Assembly: GCF_030167915.1 (NCBI RefSeq)
Contig: NZ_JARGNB010000003.1
Span: forward strand, 434,001-498,000
DNA: 64,000 bases
Source: Aquabacterium humicola
GTDB lineage: Bacteria; Pseudomonadota; Gammaproteobacteria; Burkholderiales; Burkholderiaceae_C
Direction: 5' to 3'
Both the position numbers and the translations under genes were made by a program. The notes under the pieces are model-generated. The model had not been told where the DNA came from. It searched no databases and saw only the letters and a program-made list of their open reading frames with translations. Below are positions 46,751 through 56,869 of this stretch, one piece after another. Every line of letters begins with the position of its first letter. The first letter of the stretch is position 1.

Positions 46751-47377
46751 TTACTTGCGCGCGGTGCCCAGCACCTGCAGGTAGGCGATCAGCGCCTCGA
46801 GCTCCGTCTTGCCCTTGACCTCGTCGCCGGCGGCGGCGATCTGGGCATCGGTGTAGGGCACGCCGACCGTGCGCAGCGCCTTCATGCGCGGCGCCATGTC
46901 CTTCGGGTCGACCTGCGCGTTGACCAGCCAGGGGTACGCGGGCATGTTCGATTCGGGCACCACGTCGCGCGGGTTGGTCAGGTGCACGCGGTGCCATTCG
47001 TCGGAGTAGCGGCCGCCGACGCGGTGCAGGTCCGGGCCGGTGCGCTTGCTGCCCCACTGGAAGGGGTGGTCGTAGACGAACTCGCCGGCCACCGAGTAGG
47101 CGCCGTAGCGCAGCGTCTCGGCGCGGAAGGGACGGATCATCTGCGAGTGGCAGTTGTAGCAGCCCTCGCGCAGGTAGATGTCGCGGCCGGCCAGCTGCAG
47201 CGGGGTGTAAGGCTGCAAGCCGGCCACCGGCTGCGTCGTGCTGCGCTGGAAGAACAGCGGCACGATCTCGACCAGGCCGCCGAACAGCAGCGTCAGGACG
47301 ATCAGCGCGATCATCAGCACGCTGTTGGTCTCGATGCGTTCGTGCGAGAACGCGGCGGGGGCGCCGGGTGAGGACAT
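46751..47377 (-). CDS. ccoO: cbb3 oxidase subunit II, monoheme cytochrome c
   Basis: The 208-residue subunit has one N-terminal TM (about 20-42) and a cytochrome c domain with CYNCH (C73, C76, H77), the conserved [15 protein letters not shown] and the distal Met in NMPAYPWL. It is 60 bases downstream of ccoN. Confidence 0.97.
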   Translation of the reverse strand: MSSPGAPAAFSHERIETNSVLMIALIVLTLLFGGLVEIVPLFFQRSTTQPVAGLQPYTPLQLAGRDIYLREGCYNCHSQMIRPFRAETLRYGAYSVAGEFVYDHPFQWGSKRTGPDLHRVGGRYSDEWHRVHLTNPRDVVPESNMPAYPWLVNAQVDPKDMAPRMKALRTVGVPYTDAQIAAAGDEVKGKTELEALIAYLQVLGTARK

Positions 47378-47437
47378 GGTGGGTTCCTATCGTGTGTTCG
47401 GAGCGGCCGCCGGCGTGCAGCGGGCCGCCGGAGGGCT

Positions 47438-48877
47438 TCAGGCGTTGGCCAGCGCGGTGGGCGTGCCCGGCAGCGCGACAGTGGCGCCGGCGCGCGCGGT
47501 CTTCCAGGTGTTCCAGGCCATGATCAGCATGCCGCCGAGGTACAGCAGGCCGCCGAGCGTGCGCACGACGTAGAACGGGAAGGTGGCCTTGACGCTCTCG
47601 ACGAAGCTGTAGGCGAGCGTGCCGTCCGGGTTGACCGAGCGCCACATCAGGCCCTGCATCACGCCGGCGATCCACATCGCGGCGATGTACAGCACGATGC
47701 CGATGGTGGCGATCCAGAAGTGCAGCTCGATGGCCCGCACGCTGTACATGCGCTTCTGGCCGAACATGCGCGGGATCAGGTAGTACAGGCTGCCCATCGA
47801 GATCAGGCCGACCCAGCCCAGCGCGCCGGAGTGCACGTGGCCGACGGTCCAGTCGGTGTAGTGCGACAGCGCGTTGACCGTCTTGATCGACATCATCGGG
47901 CCCTCGAAGGTCGACATGCCGTAGAAGGACAGCGCGACGATCAGGAACTTAAGGATCGGGTCGTCGCGCAGCTTGTGCCACGCGCCCGACAGCGTCATCA
48001 CGCCGTTGATCATGCCGCCCCAGCTCGGCGCCAGCAGGATCAGCGAGAACAGCATGCCGATCGACTGCGCCCAGTCGGGCAGCGCGGTGTAGTGCAGGTG
48101 GTGCGGGCCCGCCCACATGTAGGTGAAGATCAGCGCCCAGAAGTGCACGATCGACAGGCGGTACGAGTACACCGGGCGCTCGGCCTGCTTCGGGATGAAG
48201 TAGTACATCATCCCGAGGAAGCCGGCGGTCAGGAAGAAGCCGACCGCGTTATGGCCGTACCACCACTGCACCATCGCGTCCTGCACGCCGGCGTAGGCCG
48301 AGTAGCTCTTCATGAAGCCGGCGGGCACCGCGGCGCTGTTGACCAGGTGCAGCAGCGCGACGGCGATGATGAAGGCGCCGAAGAACCAGTTGGCGACGAA
48401 GATGTGCCGGATCTTGCGCGTCGCGATGGTGCCGAAGAAGACGATCGCGTAGGACACCCACACCAGCGTGATCAGGATGTCGATCGGCCACTCGAGCTCG
48501 GCGTATTCCTTGCCGGAGGTGTAGCCCAGCGGCAGCGAGACGGCCGCGGCGACGATCACCGCCTGCCAGCCCCAGAAGGTGAAGGCAGCGAGCTTCGGCA
48601 GGAAGATCGACGCGTAGCAGGTGCGCTGCACGACGTAGTAGCTGGTGGCGAACAGCGCGCTGCCGCCGAACGCGAAGATCACCGCGTTGGTGTGCAGCGG
48701 ACGCAGGCGGCCGTAGCTGAGCCACGGGATGCCCAGGTTGAGCTCGGGCCAGGTTAGCTGCGCGGCGATGAACACGCCGACGGCCATGCCGACAACGCCC
48801 CACACCACCGACATGATGGTGAACTGGCGAACGGCGTTGTCGTTGTAGACCGGTGATGTTGTCGGGGAGGGATTCAT
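47438..48877 (-). CDS. ccoN: cbb3 oxidase catalytic subunit I
   Basis: The 479-residue, twelve-TM subunit reduces O2 with high affinity. The C-family features are present: [10 protein letters not shown] (low-spin heme His), [16 protein letters not shown] (CuB His), [17 protein letters not shown] (His pair and the C-family Tyr in nearby helix VII), and [13 protein letters not shown] (heme His). An FNR-like box lies within the 3' end of ccoS just upstream. Confidence 0.98.
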   Translation of the reverse strand: MNPSPTTSPVYNDNAVRQFTIMSVVWGVVGMAVGVFIAAQLTWPELNLGIPWLSYGRLRPLHTNAVIFAFGGSALFATSYYVVQRTCYASIFLPKLAAFTFWGWQAVIVAAAVSLPLGYTSGKEYAELEWPIDILITLVWVSYAIVFFGTIATRKIRHIFVANWFFGAFIIAVALLHLVNSAAVPAGFMKSYSAYAGVQDAMVQWWYGHNAVGFFLTAGFLGMMYYFIPKQAERPVYSYRLSIVHFWALIFTYMWAGPHHLHYTALPDWAQSIGMLFSLILLAPSWGGMINGVMTLSGAWHKLRDDPILKFLIVALSFYGMSTFEGPMMSIKTVNALSHYTDWTVGHVHSGALGWVGLISMGSLYYLIPRMFGQKRMYSVRAIELHFWIATIGIVLYIAAMWIAGVMQGLMWRSVNPDGTLAYSFVESVKATFPFYVVRTLGGLLYLGGMLIMAWNTWKTARAGATVALPGTPTALANA

Positions 48878-48896
48878 CGCATCGGGCTTTCGGAAT

Positions 48897-49115
48897 TCAG
48901 CATCCGGATTGTTCGGAAGCCCGCAGGGTCATGGGTTGATCGTGCGCAAGTTTCGAACCCATACCCGACAAGTTCGATTGGTCATCCATCAGGATGCGTT
49001 CGCCCTCGCGTTCGAGGTTGTCGAACTGGCCGCCGTGCAAGGCCCACGCGAAGACCACGATGATGGCCAGCACCAGGATCACCGACACCGGTACCAGCAG
49101 GAAGAGGATGTCCAT
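48897..49115 (-). CDS. ccoS: cbb3 oxidase maturation protein CcoS
   Basis: The 72-residue protein begins [19 protein letters not shown] (one TM), followed by [21 protein letters not shown], the standard CcoS motif. It is needed for cofactor insertion into CcoN. The C-terminal 25 residues are divergent and overlap a regulatory site for ccoN. Confidence 0.93.
   Translation of the reverse strand: MDILFLLVPVSVILVLAIIVVFAWALHGGQFDNLEREGERILMDDQSNLSGMGSKLAHDQPMTLRASEQSGC
48936..48949. promoter_or_regulatory. FNR-like box inside ccoS, before ccoN
   Basis: TTGATCGTGCGCAA, 8 of 10 conserved positions, is centred 65 bases before the ccoN ATG. It would give ccoNOQP its own low-oxygen promoter apart from ccoI-ccoS. 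Confidence 0.55.
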
Positions 49116-49130
49116 TCGATTCAGTCCGGT

Positions 49131-51359
49131 TCAGCGCAGGCGGCGCAGCCGCTGCGCGTTGAGAACGACCACCAGCGAGCTCATCGCCATGCCGAGCCCC
49201 GCGGCCCAGGGCGGCAGCCAGCCGGCGAGCGCCAGCGGCACGCACACCGCGTTGTAGGCCGCGGCCCAGGCGAGGTTCTGGCGCAGCACGCGCAGCGCCC
49301 GCTGTGCCAGCGCGCGCGTGGCCACCAGGTCGGCCAGGCGGCCCTGCAGCAAGGTGAAGTCGGCCTGCGCGCGTGCCAGCGGCGCACCGTGGCCCATCGC
49401 CAGCGACACGTCGGCGCGCGCGAGCACCGGGCCGTCGTTGATGCCGTCGCCGACCATCGCGACGCGGTGTCCTGCGGCCTGCACCTCGGCGACGATGCGC
49501 AGCTTGGCCTCGGGCGACGCGCCGGCATGCACGTCCTGCACGCCGAGTGCGCGCGCCACGCGCTGCGCGGCCTCGGGCCGGTCGCCGCTGATCAGCAGCG
49601 TGCGCACGCCCTGCGCGTGCAACTGCGCGATCGCGGCGCGTGCATCGGGCCGCAGCCGTTCGTCGAAACGCAGCTGCGCAACGGGCGCGCCGTCGACCGA
49701 CAGCGTGCAGCGCACGCCGCCGTCGTCGAGGCTGTCGAGCTCTTCGCATCCGGTGAAGGCCGGGGCGCCCAGCCGCCAGCAGCGGCCGCGCTCGTCGCGT
49801 CCCGTGACGCCCTGCCCGGCGGTTTCCTCGAGCGCATGCAGGGCGAGCGGCGCGCCGCCGTCACGCTCGACCGCGGCCACGATGGCGCGCGAGACCGGAT
49901 GCAGCGAGGCCGCGGCCAGGGCCTGCGCGGCGGCCAGGGCCTCGTCGGCCCGCCAGCCGGGCGATGGCTCGATCGACGCGAGCTCGATGCGGTCCTCGGT
50001 CAGCGTGCCGGTCTTGTCGAAGGCCACGACGTCGGCGTGCGCCAGTGCCTCGAAGGCCGCCAGGCGCTGGACCAGCACGCCGTTGCGGGCCAGCGTGCCG
50101 GCCGCGGTCAGCAAGGCGGACGGCGTGGCCAGCGACAGCGCGCAGGGGCAGGTGACGATCAGCACGGAGACGGCGACCCACACGCTGCGCGTCGGATCGA
50201 TGAACCACCACGCGAGCGCAGCGCCGCCGGCCAGCAGCAGCACGGCCCAGAGGAAGGGCCCGGCGATGCGGTCGGCCGCCAGCGCCAGCGGCGGGCGGTC
50301 GTTCGCGGCGCGCGCCATCAGCGCGACGATGCCGGCATAACGCGTGTCGTCGCCGAGCGCGTCGACGCGCTGCACCACCGGCGCCTGCAGGTTGAAGCTG
50401 CCGGCCAGCACCGCATCGCCGGCGCCGCGGCGCAGAGGGTGCGACTCGCCGGTCAGCAGCGCCTCGTCGACCAGCGTGCTGCCGCCCTCCAGCGCGCCGT
50501 CGCCGGGAAAGGCCTGGCCCGGCCGAACGCGCACGCGGTCGCCCGCGCGCAGCGCGCTGACCGGCACCTGCTCGCCGCGGTCCTGGTCGTCGAGCCGCTC
50601 GATGCTCTCGGGCAGGCGCGCCATCAGGTCCTCCAGCACGCCCAGGCTCGCATGGCGCGCGCGCAGCTCCAGCGCCCGGCCGGCGAGCAGGAAGAAGACG
50701 AACATCGTCATCGAGTCGAAGTAGGTCTCGCTGCCCAGCGTGCCGCCGGGATCGAACGCGGCGATCGTGCTGGCGGCGAAGGTGACGACGATGCCGATCG
50801 CCACCGGCACGTCCATGCCGATGCGTCGCCGCGTCAATTGGCCGATAGCACCCTTGAGGAAGGGGGTGGCCGAAAACAGCAGCACCGGCAGGCTCAGCAG
50901 CCAGCTGGCCCATTGCAGCAGGCGCGCGATGTCGGGGCTGATGCCCTCCGGGCCGGCGACGTACGCGGGTGTCGCGTACATCATCACCTGCATCATGCAG
51001 AAGCCGGCGACGAACACCCGCCACAACATCGTGCGCGCCTCGGCGCGGCGCGCGGCCTCGGCTTCGAGCGCCTGCGCCGGCAGCGCGCGGTAGCCGGCGC
51101 CCTCGATCGCCGCCACCAGCGCCGAGGCGGCGGTGCGCGCGGGGTCCCAGCGCACGCGCGCGCGGCGCGTGCCGGCGTTGACGTCGGCGCGCTCGACGCC
51201 GGGCACGCGCACGAGCGCGTCCTCGATCTGCACCGAGCAGGCCGCGCAGTACATGCCCTCGACGATGAAGCTCGACTCGGCGCGGCGCTCGGCATCGGCG
51301 CCGGACCAGCGCGTGAAACGGCCGAGCTGCGCCGGGTCGTCCCAGGCCAGCGTGGTCAT
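49131..51359 (-). CDS. ccoI: Copper-exporting P1B ATPase for cbb3 assembly
   Basis: The 742-residue ATPase has an N-terminal HMA domain with GMYCAACS, eight TM helices with the CPCALSLATPSAL metal motif, the phosphorylation site DKTGTLTED and GDGINDGPVLARADVSLAMG. FixI/CcoI supplies copper for the CuB centre of cbb3 oxidase. It is followed by ccoS after 15 bases and preceded by a Crp/Fnr gene. Confidence 0.95.
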   Translation of the reverse strand: MTTLAWDDPAQLGRFTRWSGADAERRAESSFIVEGMYCAACSVQIEDALVRVPGVERADVNAGTRRARVRWDPARTAASALVAAIEGAGYRALPAQALEAEAARRAEARTMLWRVFVAGFCMMQVMMYATPAYVAGPEGISPDIARLLQWASWLLSLPVLLFSATPFLKGAIGQLTRRRIGMDVPVAIGIVVTFAASTIAAFDPGGTLGSETYFDSMTMFVFFLLAGRALELRARHASLGVLEDLMARLPESIERLDDQDRGEQVPVSALRAGDRVRVRPGQAFPGDGALEGGSTLVDEALLTGESHPLRRGAGDAVLAGSFNLQAPVVQRVDALGDDTRYAGIVALMARAANDRPPLALAADRIAGPFLWAVLLLAGGAALAWWFIDPTRSVWVAVSVLIVTCPCALSLATPSALLTAAGTLARNGVLVQRLAAFEALAHADVVAFDKTGTLTEDRIELASIEPSPGWRADEALAAAQALAAASLHPVSRAIVAAVERDGGAPLALHALEETAGQGVTGRDERGRCWRLGAPAFTGCEELDSLDDGGVRCTLSVDGAPVAQLRFDERLRPDARAAIAQLHAQGVRTLLISGDRPEAAQRVARALGVQDVHAGASPEAKLRIVAEVQAAGHRVAMVGDGINDGPVLARADVSLAMGHGAPLARAQADFTLLQGRLADLVATRALAQRALRVLRQNLAWAAAYNAVCVPLALAGWLPPWAAGLGMAMSSLVVVLNAQRLRRLR

Positions 51360-51384
51360 TGGAAGCGGAAGGTGTGGCGCGGCG

Positions 51385-52215
51385 TCAGGTTCGCCGTCGG
51401 GTGGCGCCGGCGGTCGCCAGCGTGTGCAGCTGGTCCAGGTCGAGCAACTCGATCGTGTAGCCGCGCGCGCGCACCGCGCCCCGGTTCACCAGCTGGCGCA
51501 GCACGCGCGAGAAGGTCTCGGGCGTGGCGCCCAGCTGCGAGGCGATCGCGCGCTTGCGCTGGCGCAGCACCACCCGCGGCAGCGGGGTGGCGACGCCGGC
51601 GACCGGCGTCTCGGCATGCTGCAGCAGCCACCCGGCGAAGCGCGACTCGGCGCTCTGGCGGATCAGGCTCAGCTCGGCGCCCAGCATGTCGCGCACGCGC
51701 GTGGCCATCGCGCCGGCGGCCAGCGCCAGCAGCTCGGGATGGCGCAGCCCGCAGCGCAGCAGGTCGGCATGGGCGAAGGACAGCGCCAGGCCGTCGTGTT
51801 CGATCAGCGCGTCCTCCAGGTAGCCGCCGTCGCCCAGCCAGGCGCTGGTGTGGTCGATCCACTGGCCCGGCCGCACTTCGCGCGTCTGCTGCGTGATGCG
51901 GCCGCGCTCGGCCAGGCCCATCGCGACCTGGCCCGACAGCAGCAGCCAGTGGCGCTGCGCCGGCTGGGTGCGCGACAGCAGCTGCGCGCCCTTGAACAGC
52001 GTGACCGGCAGCGCCAGCGGCAGCAGGGCCTGCAGACCCGCGGTGCTGTCCAGCCCGAGGTCGAGGTCGAAGGCATGGCGCAGCGCGTCGAACCAGCTCT
52101 CGGGCTGCTGCGGCTGCGGTGGCGGTGTCGGCGCGGAGGTGTGGTACGGCGCAGGGGCAAGCTTGGCCGCGGCGCTGATCGCGCCGGCCTCGGCGACATC
52201 CGACGTGAACTTCAT
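51385..52215 (-). CDS. Crp/Fnr-family regulator without the FNR cysteine cluster
   Basis: The 276-residue regulator has a Pro-rich N-terminal extension of about 40 residues, a beta-roll sensor domain and an HTH (QRKRAIASQLGATPETFSRVLR). It has no N-terminal Cys group and few aromatic/heme hints, so the signal is unknown. It lies 25 bases upstream of ccoI on the same strand with an FNR-like box 64 bases before its start, placing it in the FNR regulon and probably as a cco-local regulator. Confidence 0.85.
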   Translation of the reverse strand: MKFTSDVAEAGAISAAAKLAPAPYHTSAPTPPPQPQQPESWFDALRHAFDLDLGLDSTAGLQALLPLALPVTLFKGAQLLSRTQPAQRHWLLLSGQVAMGLAERGRITQQTREVRPGQWIDHTSAWLGDGGYLEDALIEHDGLALSFAHADLLRCGLRHPELLALAAGAMATRVRDMLGAELSLIRQSAESRFAGWLLQHAETPVAGVATPLPRVVLRQRKRAIASQLGATPETFSRVLRQLVNRGAVRARGYTIELLDLDQLHTLATAGATRRRT

Positions 52216-52272
52216 GGTCGTGGCTCCCGGAATGGGTGAGCCTGATCTTCGGCGCGCGGGCGGCGCACCACA

Positions 52273-52286
52273 TTGATCCGCGTCAA
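52273..52286. promoter_or_regulatory. FNR box before the cco-linked Crp/Fnr gene
   Basis: TTGATCCGCGTCAA has 9 of 10 conserved positions and is centred 64 bases before the ATG at 52215. The gene on the other side points away from it, so the box serves the regulator-ccoI-ccoS unit. Confidence 0.65.
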
Positions 52287-52323
52287 CTGGAGGGCGGGCG
52301 GGCCGGTGGCCCTTCCCTGTTCC

Positions 52324-53631
52324 CTACTTCGCGGCGGTCGGTGCGCGCAAGGCCACCAGCGGCGAGTCGCGCTCGATTAACCAGCCCTGCAGCCGGCCGC
52401 TCCTGAGCTCGACGCTGGCCAGCGACTCCTCGTGGCGGCGTTGCCCCTCGGCATCGGTGATCTCGGCGGTGCCGAACATCAGCAGCCGGCCCGGCAGCTG
52501 CCAGCGGTTGCGCAGCTCGGTGAAAGGCAGCGTCGCGCTCCAGCCCGGCTTGGCGCCGCCTTCGCGGTCGATCACCAGCTGCGTCAGCACCGCGCGTCCG
52601 GCGGCATCGGTGCGCGTGCGGTGCACGACGAACAGCGCGCTGTCGTCGAGCAGCAGCGGCCGCGGCTGGCCGGCCTCGCGCAGGAAGCCGCCCTGCAGGT
52701 ACTCGGGCGACTGCGGCAGCGGCGTCAGCGCGACGATGCGCTCGTGCGAGCCTTCGCTGAATTCCCGCGTGCGGCCGAAGCGGGCATTCCACAGGCTGCG
52801 GCGCGCTTCCCGGTCGGTGCTGCGCCAGGTGCGGTCGGGCTGCTTCAGGTGATCGCCCCAGGGATCGTCGGCGGCGGCCTTGGCCTCGGCCGGCGTGAAC
52901 AGCCCGAGCCAGCCGCCGGTGCCCGTGCCGGTCCGCGCCTGCGGCGTCAGGAAGTTGTGGTGGTCGAAGCCGCCGTTCCAGCGCGAGGCGCGGAAGCGCA
53001 GGTCGGAGAAGGCCTGTTCGCTGGCCGGCTCGTAGGGCGCGGCGGTCAATGCCGGCGGCGCGGCGATGCGGTGGCGGCGTGCATCGGCGGTGACCAGCAC
53101 CAGACCGTCGTCGAAGGCGACGTTGTCGAGCGCATTCGTCACCACGCCCTGCAGCGCCGGGTTCGCAGCCAGCACGTCGAGCAGCGTCGCCTTCACCGTG
53201 CCGTCGGACGCGGCGACGGCCACCGGCGTGTCGTGCACGAACAGCCAAACCCGGTCGCCCTGCTGGCCGAGGATGCGCCCCCGCGCGCCGCTGCCGTCCT
53301 GGTTCTCGTCGAGCGAGCGCAGCCGGCGCGTCCACAGCAGCTCGCCGCTGTCGCCGTCGTGCGCACGCAGCTCGAGGTGGTAGCGGGTGTTGTAGCGGCT
53401 GCGGCCGAACCTGCGCCGCTCCTCGAGCTTCACCATCAGCCACAGCGCGGCGCGGCCTTCGTGCATCACCAGCGCCGGCGGACCCTCGCGCCGCGGCGGC
53501 GTGAACTCGGTGCGCTGCATCGTGCGCCAGCCGAACATCACGGCCGCGCCGATCGCTGCGCACAGCGTGACGATCGCCACCAGCGCCACCACGGCGCGGC
53601 CAGCGGTCCCGTGTGGTCGCCGGGTCGTCAC
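52324..53631 (-). CDS. PA2928-like membrane-anchored protein
   Basis: The 435-residue protein has an N-terminal TM (about 14-34) and a periplasmic region with beta-propeller-like segments: ALWLMVKLEERRRFGRSRYNT, GELLWTRRLRSLDENQDG and GDRVWLFVHDTPVAVAASDG. This resembles the PA2928 family and PQQ-like repeats. Function unknown. Its start overlaps the stop of the substrate-binding gene (ATGA), so both are in one operon. Confidence 0.65.
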   Translation of the reverse strand: MTTRRPHGTAGRAVVALVAIVTLCAAIGAAVMFGWRTMQRTEFTPPRREGPPALVMHEGRAALWLMVKLEERRRFGRSRYNTRYHLELRAHDGDSGELLWTRRLRSLDENQDGSGARGRILGQQGDRVWLFVHDTPVAVAASDGTVKATLLDVLAANPALQGVVTNALDNVAFDDGLVLVTADARRHRIAAPPALTAAPYEPASEQAFSDLRFRASRWNGGFDHHNFLTPQARTGTGTGGWLGLFTPAEAKAAADDPWGDHLKQPDRTWRSTDREARRSLWNARFGRTREFSEGSHERIVALTPLPQSPEYLQGGFLREAGQPRPLLLDDSALFVVHRTRTDAAGRAVLTQLVIDREGGAKPGWSATLPFTELRNRWQLPGRLLMFGTAEITDAEGQRRHEESLASVELRSGRLQGWLIERDSPLVALRAPTAAK

Positions 53632-54614
53632 TCGATCACGCGGTCGGCGCGCAGCAGCAGCGACTGCGGCACCTTGACGCCGAGCGCCTTCGCGGTCCGC
53701 AGGTTGATGACCAGGTGGAACCGCGTGGCCCGCTGCACCGGGACATCCTGCGGCCGGGCGCCATCGAGGATCTTCGCCGCCTGCGTGCCCATCATGGCGC
53801 CGACTTCGTCAGAGACGGCGCCGTACGACATCAGGCCGCCGGCGTCGGCGAAGGCCGGGAAGGCATTCATCGATGGCAGCGCGTGCGCGAGCCAGAACTG
53901 CGCGAGTTGGCCCGCCTGGCCGCCCAGGATGACGTCCGGGTACACGAACACGGCGTCCGGCTTGATCTGCGCGATCTTCTCGAGCGCCGCCGGGATGCCG
54001 TCGCGGTCCTTGTACGGAACCATCTGGACCGACAGGCCGAGTTTCGGCGCGGCGTCCCGCGTCAGGCGCCAGCCGAGCGGCGCATCTTCGGGATCGCCGA
54101 AGAACACCACCCGCCGCGCTGCGGGCAGCAGTTCCTTCAGCAGCTCGAGCCGCTTCGGGCTCAGTTCCGTGGTCATGCAGGTCGTACCGGTCACGTTGCT
54201 GCCCGGCCGCGAGAGCTTCGCGACATGCTCGAACGGATCGCAGGAATACATCACGAGCGGCGTGCGCTTGACGGCCGCCTGGACGATGCGCACGGCCCGG
54301 GTGCCGATGACCCAGATCACCTCCACCTTCGTCCGCTCGAGCTCTTTGGCCAGCGCGGGCAGCTGTTCGTACTCGCCGATGCGCAACTCGATCGCGAGGT
54401 TCTTTCCCACCACGTAGCCGTGGCTGGCCAACGCCTCCCGGAAAGCGCGCACCATCTCGCTCGGGGCAGGCCGCGGCGCGTCCGGCGCGAGCGGCCGGCC
54501 CGGCAGCACGATCCCGATGCGGCGCACCGCCGTGTCCTGCTGGGACAAGGCGTCCCGGGGCAGCAGGCAGGCCATCGCGGCGGTCAGCAGGAGCCACAAG
54601 AACGCCTTGATCAT
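53628..54614 (-). CDS. ABC-transporter substrate-binding protein (ABC_sub_bind type)
   Basis: The 328-residue precursor has a signal peptide (MIKAFLWLLLTAAMACLLP) and the two-lobed fold of the PF04392 family: RRIGIVLPGRP, FREALASHGYVVGKNLAIE, VIWVIGTRAVRIV, SNVTGTTCMT and NAFPAFADAGGLMSYG. No permease or ATPase gene is adjacent, as is common for this family in Burkholderiales. Ligand unknown. Confidence 0.85.
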   Translation of the reverse strand: MIKAFLWLLLTAAMACLLPRDALSQQDTAVRRIGIVLPGRPLAPDAPRPAPSEMVRAFREALASHGYVVGKNLAIELRIGEYEQLPALAKELERTKVEVIWVIGTRAVRIVQAAVKRTPLVMYSCDPFEHVAKLSRPGSNVTGTTCMTTELSPKRLELLKELLPAARRVVFFGDPEDAPLGWRLTRDAAPKLGLSVQMVPYKDRDGIPAALEKIAQIKPDAVFVYPDVILGGQAGQLAQFWLAHALPSMNAFPAFADAGGLMSYGAVSDEVGAMMGTQAAKILDGARPQDVPVQRATRFHLVINLRTAKALGVKVPQSLLLRADRVIE

Positions 54615-54666
54615 CGCCGGGCTCCTTGTCGCTCAGTGCGCCCGATGCGGCCCGCGCCTCGTGCCC

Positions 54667-55443
54667 TCAGCCCAGCTCGACCCACGCGGGCGCGTGGTCG
54701 CTGGGCTTGTCGCGGCCGCGTACTTCGCGGTCTACGCCGGCGGCCTGCAGGCGCCTGGCGGCCGGCGCATTCAGCAGCAGGTGGTCGATGCGCAGGCCAG
54801 CGTTGCGGGCCCAGCGGTTGCGGAAGTAGTCCCAGAAGGTGTACATCGGCTCGGCGCCATGCAGGTGCCGGATCGCATCGGTCCAGCCCTGGTCGAGCAA
54901 GCGGAACCAGGCGTCGCGACTCTCGGGCTGCAGCAGCGCGTCGTCGAGCCAGGATTTCGCCGAGTAGATGTCGCCGACGTCGTTGGTCGGCACCACGTTG
55001 TAGTCGCCGCACAGCACCACCGGCGTGCCGCGCCCGACCAGCGACTGCGCGTGCTGGATCAGGCGCTCGAACCAGGCCAGCTTGTAGTCGAACTTCGGCC
55101 CCGGCTGCGGGTTGCCATTGGGCAGGTAGATCGATGCGATGGTCACGCCGTTGACCTCGGCCTCGAGGTAGCGGCTGTGCGTGTCGTCGGGGTCGCCGGG
55201 CAGGCCGCGGCGGATCTCGGTGGGCGTCGCTCCGCGGGCCAGCACCGCGACGCCGTTGAAGCCCTTCTGGCCGTGCCACGCCGCGCCGTAGCCGGCGTCC
55301 TCGATCGCCTGCTGCGGGAAGGTGGCGTCCGAGGTCTTCAGCTCCTGCAGGCAGGCGACGTCAGGCTGCGACTCGGCGAGCCATTCGAGCAGCCGCGGCA
55401 GGCGGCTGGTGATGCCGTTGACGTTGAAGGTGGCGATCTTCAT
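54667..55443 (-). CDS. xthA: Exodeoxyribonuclease III
   Basis: The 258-residue protein has the full ExoIII/APE set: MKIATFNVNGITSRL, CLQELKTSD, SIYLPNGNP, VVLCGDYNVVPTNDV, RIDHLLLN and PSDHAPAWVEL. It removes nucleotides 3' to 5' from duplex DNA and cuts abasic sites. Monocistronic. Confidence 0.95.
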   Translation of the reverse strand: MKIATFNVNGITSRLPRLLEWLAESQPDVACLQELKTSDATFPQQAIEDAGYGAAWHGQKGFNGVAVLARGATPTEIRRGLPGDPDDTHSRYLEAEVNGVTIASIYLPNGNPQPGPKFDYKLAWFERLIQHAQSLVGRGTPVVLCGDYNVVPTNDVGDIYSAKSWLDDALLQPESRDAWFRLLDQGWTDAIRHLHGAEPMYTFWDYFRNRWARNAGLRIDHLLLNAPAARRLQAAGVDREVRGRDKPSDHAPAWVELG

Positions 55444-55533
55444 GTTCCCCGTCTTGCTTCAGCGGTGGGCCCCGGTCTTGATGAACGCAACCCGTGGGGG
55501 CCATCCTACAAGGCCCCTGGCGCCGCGTCGCGC

Positions 55534-56742
55534 TCAGCGCAACGCCACCGCCAGCTCCGGCCGCAGCCCGCCCGGCAGCGCCACCCGGCACAAGGCTTCC
55601 GCGAAGAAGAAGTCCCCGAACATCGTCGCGCTGTCCACGCCTTCGTTGTGCGGCTTCGAGTAGCAGGAATGCTTCAGCAGGCCGCGGTGCCCGGCTTCGC
55701 TCGCGAACTCGTCGCGGCACAGCGCTTCCAGCATCGCGCAGCCGCGGCGGCCCCAGCCGGCGCCTGAGTCCCGGTCCGGGTGGATGCGGCCCATCTCGAT
55801 CAGTGCCGAAGCCACCACGGCCGCGGCGGCGGTGTCCTTGATGCGCGCGTCATCGCCGGTGGCGTCGAAGTCCCACGGCGGCACCTGGCGGCCGTCGAGC
55901 CGCTGGATGTAGGCCTGCGCGAGGCGCTCGGCCAGTTGCAGGAACGCCAGCTGGCCGGTCTCGCGCGCGGAGTTCACGTAGCCGTAGATCGCCCAGCCTT
56001 GCCCACGCGACCAGAACGATTCGTCGGCGGCGCCCTGGAAGGTGTAGCCGCGGCGGCGCTCGCCGCTGTCGGTGTCGTACTCGACCGCGTGGTAGGTGGA
56101 GCCGTCGGGGCGGATGAAGGCGGTCGCCGTCATCTGCGCATGGGCTTCCGCGGCCAGGCGGTAGCTGCCGTCGCCGCTGTGGCGGCTGGCCCAGTACAGC
56201 AGCGACAGGTTGGCCATCGTGTCGATGGCCGAGCTGCAGCGCCCGCGCGGGTCGTCCAGCGGGCCCCATGACGCCAGGTAGCTGCCGCTGCGGGTGCCGA
56301 CGATGCGCGCGCGCAGCCGGTCGGCAGCACGCAGCGCGATGTCGGCATACCAGGGGTCGCCGGTCACGTGGAAAGCCGGGATGGCGCTGCTGTCGAAGAT
56401 GAAGCCGATGTCGTGGGTGTTGGGGTCGTCGGCGCGCTGCGCCACCAGGCGCATGCGTTCGCGCGCCCACATCAGGTAGCGCTTGTCGTCCGTGCGAAGG
56501 TACGACACCAGCAGCAGCCCCACCCAGAAGCCGCACAGCCAGTTGCCGTGGCTCCAGGCGGCGCCGTTGTAGCCGGCCGACAGCGAGGCCGGCAGCGTGA
56601 TCCAGCGGCCGTCGGGGGCGGTGACGTGCGGGAATTCGACGCCCAGCGTCGGCTCGTCTTCGGTCACCTTCTCGGCCAGCCGGGCCAGGGTGTCCTTGAA
56701 CAGGCGCGTCTGCTGCGCCGAGGCAAAACGGTCGACGGTCAT
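55534..56742 (-). CDS. GH88-family unsaturated glucuronyl hydrolase-like enzyme
   Basis: The 402-residue, cytosolic, (alpha/alpha)6-barrel-type protein shows WSHGNWLCGFWVGLL, FIFDSSAIPAF, AIDTMANLSLLYWAS and FWSRGQGWAIYGYVNSA, typical of GH88 hydrolases that remove unsaturated uronic acids made by polysaccharide lyases. Catalytic Asp pairs are probably D in IDTMAN and an upstream D. It is next to an AraC gene and the sugar-acid cluster, so products may feed that pathway. Confidence 0.85.
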   Translation of the reverse strand: MTVDRFASAQQTRLFKDTLARLAEKVTEDEPTLGVEFPHVTAPDGRWITLPASLSAGYNGAAWSHGNWLCGFWVGLLLVSYLRTDDKRYLMWARERMRLVAQRADDPNTHDIGFIFDSSAIPAFHVTGDPWYADIALRAADRLRARIVGTRSGSYLASWGPLDDPRGRCSSAIDTMANLSLLYWASRHSGDGSYRLAAEAHAQMTATAFIRPDGSTYHAVEYDTDSGERRRGYTFQGAADESFWSRGQGWAIYGYVNSARETGQLAFLQLAERLAQAYIQRLDGRQVPPWDFDATGDDARIKDTAAAAVVASALIEMGRIHPDRDSGAGWGRRGCAMLEALCRDEFASEAGHRGLLKHSCYSKPHNEGVDSATMFGDFFFAEALCRVALPGGLRPELAVALR

Positions 56743-56869
56743 CGTGGCTCCTTCGGCCCGTGGGCACGGGCACTGCTGCGGTCGGCCAGATCGTAGGAGC
56801 GTGCGTCTGTCCGGCGTTAGGACGAAGCGACGGAGTACTTGGACTTTTGCGTCCGGCTCGCCAGCGGGC

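Noticed and set aside
44138-52215. Unusual cco gene order (ccoI and ccoS before ccoN) as a novelty
   Set aside because: Different from Pseudomonas, but I recall this order as normal in Burkholderiales.
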